Source of the DNA: CAYRAV01 sp964422365 | Lineage (GTDB): Bacteria; Bacillota; Clostridia; Lachnospirales; Lachnospiraceae | DNA: 26,135 nucleotides | NCBI GenBank assembly: GCA_964422365.1 | Contig: CAYRAV010000044.1 | Span: forward strand, 1 to 26,135 | Reading direction: 5' to 3' | In this document: in pieces, positions 22,179-26,135 of the stretch | Position numbering within the stretch: position 1 is the first letter of the stretch | Layout of the letters: each line of letters starts with the position of its first letter | Translations under genes and position numbers: made by a program | The notes under the pieces: model-generated | Told to the model about the DNA's origin: nothing | The model's database searches: none | What the model saw: the letters and a program-made list of their open reading frames with translations, nothing else

Positions 22179-22207
22179 TTGACAAACAATTCATGGATTG
22201 TTATAAT
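22179..22207 (+). promoter_or_regulatory. Perfect consensus SigA promoter of the NlpC/P60 gene
   Basis: TTGACA (22179-22184), 17 bases, TATAAT (22202-22207): both hexamers and the spacing are consensus. AAGTTT/AAACTT (about 22165-22180) forms a small inverted repeat at the -35. The leader is about 70 bases to the ATG at 22285. Confidence 0.85.
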
Positions 22208-22284
22208 GAGAAAATATTGTGAAAAATATTAGTATTTGTTATGTAAAAAACTTGCAAACATATGCCAACTTTAGGAGGTAACAT

Positions 22285-23508
22285 ATGAAGAAACAAATAA
22301 GGAAAGCATCATTGTTAGGTATGGCGGGAGCTACACTTTTTACACTTAATGGTATGACAGTAGAAGCGGCATTTTTGCCAGCAGGTAATGCTTATGCCAA
22401 AACTGCACTAACAGTAGAGCAATCTGATGAAATAACAACAAATGGTAACGATAGTGCAATAGAAGCTGCCGGTGATAGTACATTAGCTATATTATCAGCT
22501 GTATCAGAGGATGGGGAAACCCAAGAAGCAGAGTTAATTTCAAATCTAAAGTATGACTGCTTAGGCATTGCAAATGTAAATGATTATCTAAACATTCGGG
22601 AAAAACCAGGCGAGACAAGTAAAATAATTGGTAAATTACCCAAAAATGCAGGTTGTGATGTTCTAAAAACAACCAAAGATGGATGGTCTAAAATTAAATC
22701 TGGAACTGTAACAGGTTTTGTAAAAAGCTCCTATCTTATAACAGGTGAAGAAGCTGAAAAACTTGTTCCGGAAATAGGAATGAAAGTAGCAACTGTTCAA
22801 ACAGAAACATTGAATGTTCGTTTCCTTCCAAGTACAGATTCAGCTAAATATACTTTAGTTTCTGTTGATGAGGAAATGGAAGTAGTAAAAGAAGAAATCA
22901 GTGCTGCTTATATTGAAAATTTTCTTGAAAAACATTTCACTGAAAAATCCGAAAAAAAATTTATCAAAGATGTAGATATCGCTGCAATGAAAGAGCAGTT
23001 AAATAACTGGTATTGTGTATCTATTGATGATGAAAAAGTATTTGTATCAAAAGAGTTTGTTAAAATTTCTTATCACTTGGACAAGGCAGAGCTTATTGAG
23101 AAAAAAGAAGACTCAACACAAAGTGGAAGTTCAACAGAAACTGGTTCTGTTCGTTCGCAGATGGTTGGATATGCAAAACAATTTTTAGGAAACCCTTATG
23201 TATGGGGTGGAACCAGTTTGACAAATGGTACAGACTGTTCTGGTTTTGTGATGAGGATTTATGAGTACTTTGGATATTCTATTCCAAGAGATTCCCGTTC
23301 ACAGGCTGCTTATTGTAGAACAATTAGTGCTTCAGAGTTAAGAGCTGGGGATTTGATTTTCTATGGCAATGGAAGTACAATCAGCCATGTGGCAATGTAT
23401 ATTGGTGATGGACTTGTTATTCATGCAAGTACAGAAAAGACAGGAATTAAGATTTCTAATGCATTTTACCGTACACCAATGAAAATTGGACGTGTAATAA
23501 GTGATTAG
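22285..23508 (+). CDS. Secreted SH3 domain-NlpC/P60 peptidoglycan hydrolase
   Basis: An exported cell-wall endopeptidase of 407 residues. A Sec signal peptide (KKQIRKASLLGMAGATLFTLNG, cleavage probably after one of the alanines by residue 30-38) is followed by an acidic linker. A bacterial SH3 domain comes next (about 95-150: NVNDYLNIREKPGETSKIIGKLPK, WSKIKSGTVTGFVKSSYL). A second, divergent SH3-like segment (about 165-265) contains an inserted acidic helix. The C-terminal NlpC/P60 domain (about 288-407) has catalytic Cys318 in TDCSGFV, His368 in SHVAMYIGDG and His380 in VIHAS. Cleavage of gamma-D-Glu-diamino acid bonds is the family activity. AGGAGG stands seven bases before the ATG. A perfect promoter and a strong terminator make it a monocistronic, probably highly expressed gene. 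Confidence 0.93.
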   Translation: MKKQIRKASLLGMAGATLFTLNGMTVEAAFLPAGNAYAKTALTVEQSDEITTNGNDSAIEAAGDSTLAILSAVSEDGETQEAELISNLKYDCLGIANVNDYLNIREKPGETSKIIGKLPKNAGCDVLKTTKDGWSKIKSGTVTGFVKSSYLITGEEAEKLVPEIGMKVATVQTETLNVRFLPSTDSAKYTLVSVDEEMEVVKEEISAAYIENFLEKHFTEKSEKKFIKDVDIAAMKEQLNNWYCVSIDDEKVFVSKEFVKISYHLDKAELIEKKEDSTQSGSSTETGSVRSQMVGYAKQFLGNPYVWGGTSLTNGTDCSGFVMRIYEYFGYSIPRDSRSQAAYCRTISASELRAGDLIFYGNGSTISHVAMYIGDGLVIHASTEKTGIKISNAFYRTPMKIGRVISD

Positions 23509-23563
23509 CTTTTCTGATTATTTCAAAGTATAAAAGGTTTTGCAATTTGTCATACATATTGAG

Positions 23564-23604
23564 ACGGTTTTAGAAAATAATATTTTTCTAAAACCGTTTT
23601 TTTC
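23564..23604 (+). terminator. Strong terminator after the NlpC/P60 gene
   Basis: ACGGTTTTAGAAAA (23564-23577) pairs perfectly with TTTTCTAAAACCGT (23584-23597), followed by a run of T residues (23597-23603). Confidence 0.9.
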
Positions 23605-23617
23605 TTATGTTTTTCTA

Positions 23618-23647
23618 TTGACAGATAAAAAGAAAAAATTGTACTAT
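23618..23647 (+). promoter_or_regulatory. Candidate promoter of the MutS-like gene
   Basis: TTGACA (23618-23623), 18 bases, TACTAT (23642-23647), about 34 bases before the start codon. It lies directly after the preceding terminator. Confidence 0.55.
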
Positions 23648-23680
23648 ATAAGATAGCTTATTTTATCGGAGGAAACAAAT

Positions 23681-25381
23681 ATGATTTATATTTTTATAGG
23701 AGTTGTTTTTGTGATTGCTGCCGTTTATGTGAATGTCTATTTTAATGAGAAGACACTTCAAAAGAAAATCCGCTATCAATTAAAGAATAGTTGGGGCAAG
23801 ATTCCACAGGCGGAATATACAGATGAATATTTTGAAGCAATTACAAAATATTATAGGAGTGTAAAAAACACGCATACAGATATTGATGATATTACATGGA
23901 ATGATATTGATATGGATACGATTTTTATGATGTTGAATCAGACTAGTTGTTCTATGGGTGAGGAATATCTGTATTCTTTATTACGTCAGGTCAATACAAA
24001 TGCAGAAGAATTGAAAGAACGTGAGAGGGTAATTTCGTTTTTTCAAACAGAGGAAACAAAACGAATCTGCCTGCAGCAAGCCATTCGCAGAATGGGAAAA
24101 CTAAAAAAGATTTCTTTATATCAATATATTAATCGCACAGAGGAAATAAAAAAGCATAATCCTGTTCCACATTATTGTATGGCAGCCAGTATTCCGATAT
24201 CCTTATTATTTATTTTATTTTATCAGCAGCTGCACCTTCCTATTACTGTTGGCATTGTAGCTTTGGTTGTCTGTCTAATTAATAATATGGCACAATATTA
24301 TAAAAGAAAAGCGGAAATTGAACGATATTTTTCTTTTTTTGGCTATATTCTTGGTCTTTTAAAATGTGCAGATGATATTGCTGATCTGGATATTCCGGAG
24401 TTGGACAGTTATCTTGAAGAATTAAAACATATTTCTAAAAAATTTAAAAAATTTAGAAGAGGTGCCTTTCTTGTAATTATAAAGACAGAGGATAATACAG
24501 GAGGACTTGCAGATTTTGGATTGGATTATTTAAGAATCTTATTTCATATTGATTTAATAAAGTTTGATTCTATGCTTTCAGAGCTGCAAAAAAACCAGGA
24601 CTTATTAAACCGAATGTATCAAAATATTGGTTTTTTGGACAGCATGACAGCTATTGCTTCGTTTCGTACTTATTTAGAAGGAGATTATTGTATTCCTGAT
24701 ATTGTAAGAGATTCCAAAGCATCTATTTATATGGAAGATGCATATCATCCTATGATTGGCGAACCTGTAAAAAATACAATACAAAGCAGCCATTGTGTCC
24801 TGATTACTGGTTCTAATGCTTCAGGTAAATCCACTTTTATTAAGACAATTGCGTTGAATGTTATTTTATCTCAGACAATTCATACTGCAATGTGCCGGGA
24901 ATATCGGTGCAGTCATTTTAAAGTATATTCTTCCATGGCATTAAGAGATAACCTTTTAGGAAATGACAGTTATTATATTGTTGAAATCAAATCTTTAAAA
25001 CGGATTTTTGATCAAATAGAGGAGAAGATTCCTACATTGTGCTTTGTGGATGAAGTACTGCGTGGTACAAATACATTAGAAAGAATTGCTGCTTCTTCGC
25101 AAATTCTAAAAAGTTTTGCAGAACAAAACATGTTGTGCTTTGCTGCAACCCATGATATTGAGCTGACCCATATTTTAGAACATTATTATGATAATTATCA
25201 TTTTCAGGAGGAGATTAAGGATAATCAGGTTTTGTTCAATTATCAGCTAAAAAAAGGACGTGCCATATCCAGAAATGCCATTAAATTACTGGCAATGCTG
25301 GGATATGATGCAGCAATTATTAAAAATGCAGAGGAGAGTGCAAATGAATTCTTAGAAACTGGAAACTGGAAGACTTTATAA
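23681..25381 (+). CDS. Membrane-anchored MutS-family ATPase
   Basis: A 566-residue protein with the MutS ATPase module but none of the MutS mismatch-recognition domains. Residues 1 to about 19 form a membrane helix (MIYIFIGVVFVIAAVYVNV), and two more hydrophobic helices lie near 167-185 and 189-205 (ISLLFILFYQQLHLPITVGIVALVVCL). A helical core-like region follows. The ATPase domain has Walker A GSNASGKST (377-385), Walker B LCFVDE (Asp457-Glu458) with LRGTNTLER, and AATHD. This is the pattern of MutS-related proteins annotated as MutS domain V/DUF families. Its substrate is unknown; tethering to the membrane argues against ordinary mismatch repair. GGAGG precedes the ATG by eight bases. It lies directly upstream of the RNase HI gene and mutS. 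Confidence 0.85.
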   Translation: MIYIFIGVVFVIAAVYVNVYFNEKTLQKKIRYQLKNSWGKIPQAEYTDEYFEAITKYYRSVKNTHTDIDDITWNDIDMDTIFMMLNQTSCSMGEEYLYSLLRQVNTNAEELKERERVISFFQTEETKRICLQQAIRRMGKLKKISLYQYINRTEEIKKHNPVPHYCMAASIPISLLFILFYQQLHLPITVGIVALVVCLINNMAQYYKRKAEIERYFSFFGYILGLLKCADDIADLDIPELDSYLEELKHISKKFKKFRRGAFLVIIKTEDNTGGLADFGLDYLRILFHIDLIKFDSMLSELQKNQDLLNRMYQNIGFLDSMTAIASFRTYLEGDYCIPDIVRDSKASIYMEDAYHPMIGEPVKNTIQSSHCVLITGSNASGKSTFIKTIALNVILSQTIHTAMCREYRCSHFKVYSSMALRDNLLGNDSYYIVEIKSLKRIFDQIEEKIPTLCFVDEVLRGTNTLERIAASSQILKSFAEQNMLCFAATHDIELTHILEHYYDNYHFQEEIKDNQVLFNYQLKKGRAISRNAIKLLAMLGYDAAIIKNAEESANEFLETGNWKTL

Positions 25382-25402
25382 AAGAAAGGTTTGGTAAAGA
25401 AT

Positions 25403-25891
25403 ATGAATGTGACAATCTATACAGATGGTGCAGCCAGAGGAAATCCTGATGGTCCCGGAGGTTACGGAACTATATTAAGTTATATTGATACGAAAGGGCA
25501 GGAGCATATACGGGAATATTCCTGTGGATACAAAAAAACAACAAATAACCGCATGGAATTAATGGCAGTTATTGTAGGGTTGGAGGCTTTGGTTAAGCCC
25601 TGCAATGTTACCATTTATTCTGATTCTCAGTATGTGGTCAAAGCATTTACAGACCACTGGATTGATGGATGGATAAAAAAAGGATGGACACGAGGGAAAA
25701 ATGAACCTGTAAAAAATACGGATTTGTGGAAACGCCTTTTGGAGGCGAAAAAAAATCATGAGGTATCATTTGTATGGGTAAAAGGACATGCTGGACATCC
25801 GCAGAATGAACGATGTGATTTTCTGGCAACTTCTGCGGCAGATGGTTCTGACTTAAAAGATGATATTGTAATAGATTACGAAAGAGTATAG
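25403..25891 (+). CDS. rnhA: Ribonuclease HI
   Basis: Degrades RNA in RNA-DNA hybrids. The 162-residue protein has the complete RNase H1 active site: Asp8 (YTDGAARGNP), Glu52 (NNRMELMAV), Asp74 (YSDSQYV) and Asp139 (NERCDFLA), with the catalytic-loop histidine in VKGHAGHPQNE. It also has the basic handle region (WIKKGWTRGKNEPVKNTDLW) of E. coli-type enzymes. It lacks the N-terminal hybrid-binding domain. ATG at 25403 gives the standard N-terminus; the TTG at 25391 is an alternative. The start follows AGAAAGGTTTGGTA plus six bases, the same leader as prmA. It is 21 bases from the MutS-like gene and 22 bases before mutS, so the three may be cotranscribed. Confidence 0.96.
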   Translation: MNVTIYTDGAARGNPDGPGGYGTILSYIDTKGQEHIREYSCGYKKTTNNRMELMAVIVGLEALVKPCNVTIYSDSQYVVKAFTDHWIDGWIKKGWTRGKNEPVKNTDLWKRLLEAKKNHEVSFVWVKGHAGHPQNERCDFLATSAADGSDLKDDIVIDYERV

Positions 25892-25913
25892 TTATGAATG
25901 TGAGGAAATAAAA

Positions 25914-26135
25914 ATGGCACAATTGACACCAATGATGCAACAGTATGTAGAAACAAAAAAACAATATGAAGATTGTATTTTATTTTATCGATTGGGTGAT
26001 TTTTACGAAATGTTTTTTGAAGATGCACTTACTGCTTCAAGGGAATTAGAAATCACATTAACAGGAAAAAGTTGTGGTTTAGAAGAACGTGCTCCCATGT
26101 GCGGTATTCCATATCACGCAGTAGATGGTTACCTG
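25914..26135 (+). CDS. mutS: DNA mismatch repair protein MutS, 5' part only
   Basis: The first 74 codons of MutS, cut by the window edge. The N-terminus MAQLTPMMQQYVETKKQYEDCILFYRLGDFYEMFFEDA contains the Phe-X-Glu mismatch-reading motif (DFYEMF). CGIPYHAVDGYL further on is typical of domain I. The ribosome site GAGGAA stands about seven bases before the ATG. With the upstream membrane-anchored MutS-like ATPase, two different MutS-family genes flank rnhA. Confidence 0.97.
   Translation, partial: MAQLTPMMQQYVETKKQYEDCILFYRLGDFYEMFFEDALTASRELEITLTGKSCGLEERAPMCGIPYHAVDGYL

Noticed and set aside
1..26135. CRISPR arrays, rRNA, tRNA, prophage or complete insertion sequences
   Set aside because: No regularly spaced direct repeats, no rRNA or tRNA signatures and no transposase, integrase or phage structural genes were seen.

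Overview
The window is about 26 kb of low-GC chromosomal DNA. It carries 24 recognisable protein genes, two of them cut by the window edges, plus one decayed gene remnant. It reads as core chromosome of an anaerobic, spore-forming Firmicute, most likely a Lachnospiraceae-type Clostridium relative. Reasons: purine-rich Shine-Dalgarno sites with frequent TTG/GTG starts, a SigK-type late sporulation sigma factor, the IreB/RuvX/DUF1292 cluster, a lone AICAR transformylase paired with a PurO-type IMP cyclohydrolase, and an HPr-like protein without the phospho-histidine. The taxonomic call is inference from gene content. No rRNA, tRNA, CRISPR array, prophage or complete insertion sequence was seen.

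Layout. 1-7571: end of dnaK, terminator, dnaJ, then prmA, rsmE, a NifS-type cysteine desulfurase and thiI (protein folding, translation-related methylation, tRNA thiolation). 7572-8410: repeat-rich gap with a minus-strand HPr-like gene. 8411-9751: mtaB (tRNA ms2t6A). 9752-10433: a 680-base gap with a strong promoter and a terminator 110 bases downstream, possibly a small RNA or attenuated leader. 10434-11443: ireB-ruvX-DUF1292. 11594-11787: a collapsed Fur-family pseudogene. 11864-16447: RNase J, a YlbF-like protein, an MltG-like protein lacking the catalytic domain, the tRNA wobble-uridine methyltransferase TrmR and a U32 'peptidase' (TrhP type). 16522-18060: sigK and a DUF368 polyprenyl-phosphate transporter. 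18288-19359: an unrecognised minus-strand gene divergent from a small HTH regulator with a perfect 11-bp inverted repeat at its promoter. 19360-19847: dense hairpins and a MITE-like element. 19848-21912: the last two steps of de novo IMP synthesis, encoded as two separate proteins. 22285-23508: a secreted SH3-NlpC/P60 hydrolase behind a perfect consensus promoter. 23681-26135: a membrane-anchored MutS-like ATPase, RNase HI and the start of mutS.

Together this is mostly housekeeping. The order ireB-ruvX-DUF1292-mltG-trmR-trhP matches the Bacillus subtilis yrzL-yrrK-yrzB-yrrL-yrrM-yrrN/O order, here with the fur remnant, RNase J and YlbF inserted. Nothing looks like a wholly new multi-gene system. 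The most unusual material is non-coding: two families of short inverted-repeat (MITE-like) elements, one copy sitting inside what looks like the dnaJ terminator; an inverted 35-nt repeat pair; the candidate small RNA upstream of ireB; and the operator of the small HTH regulator.
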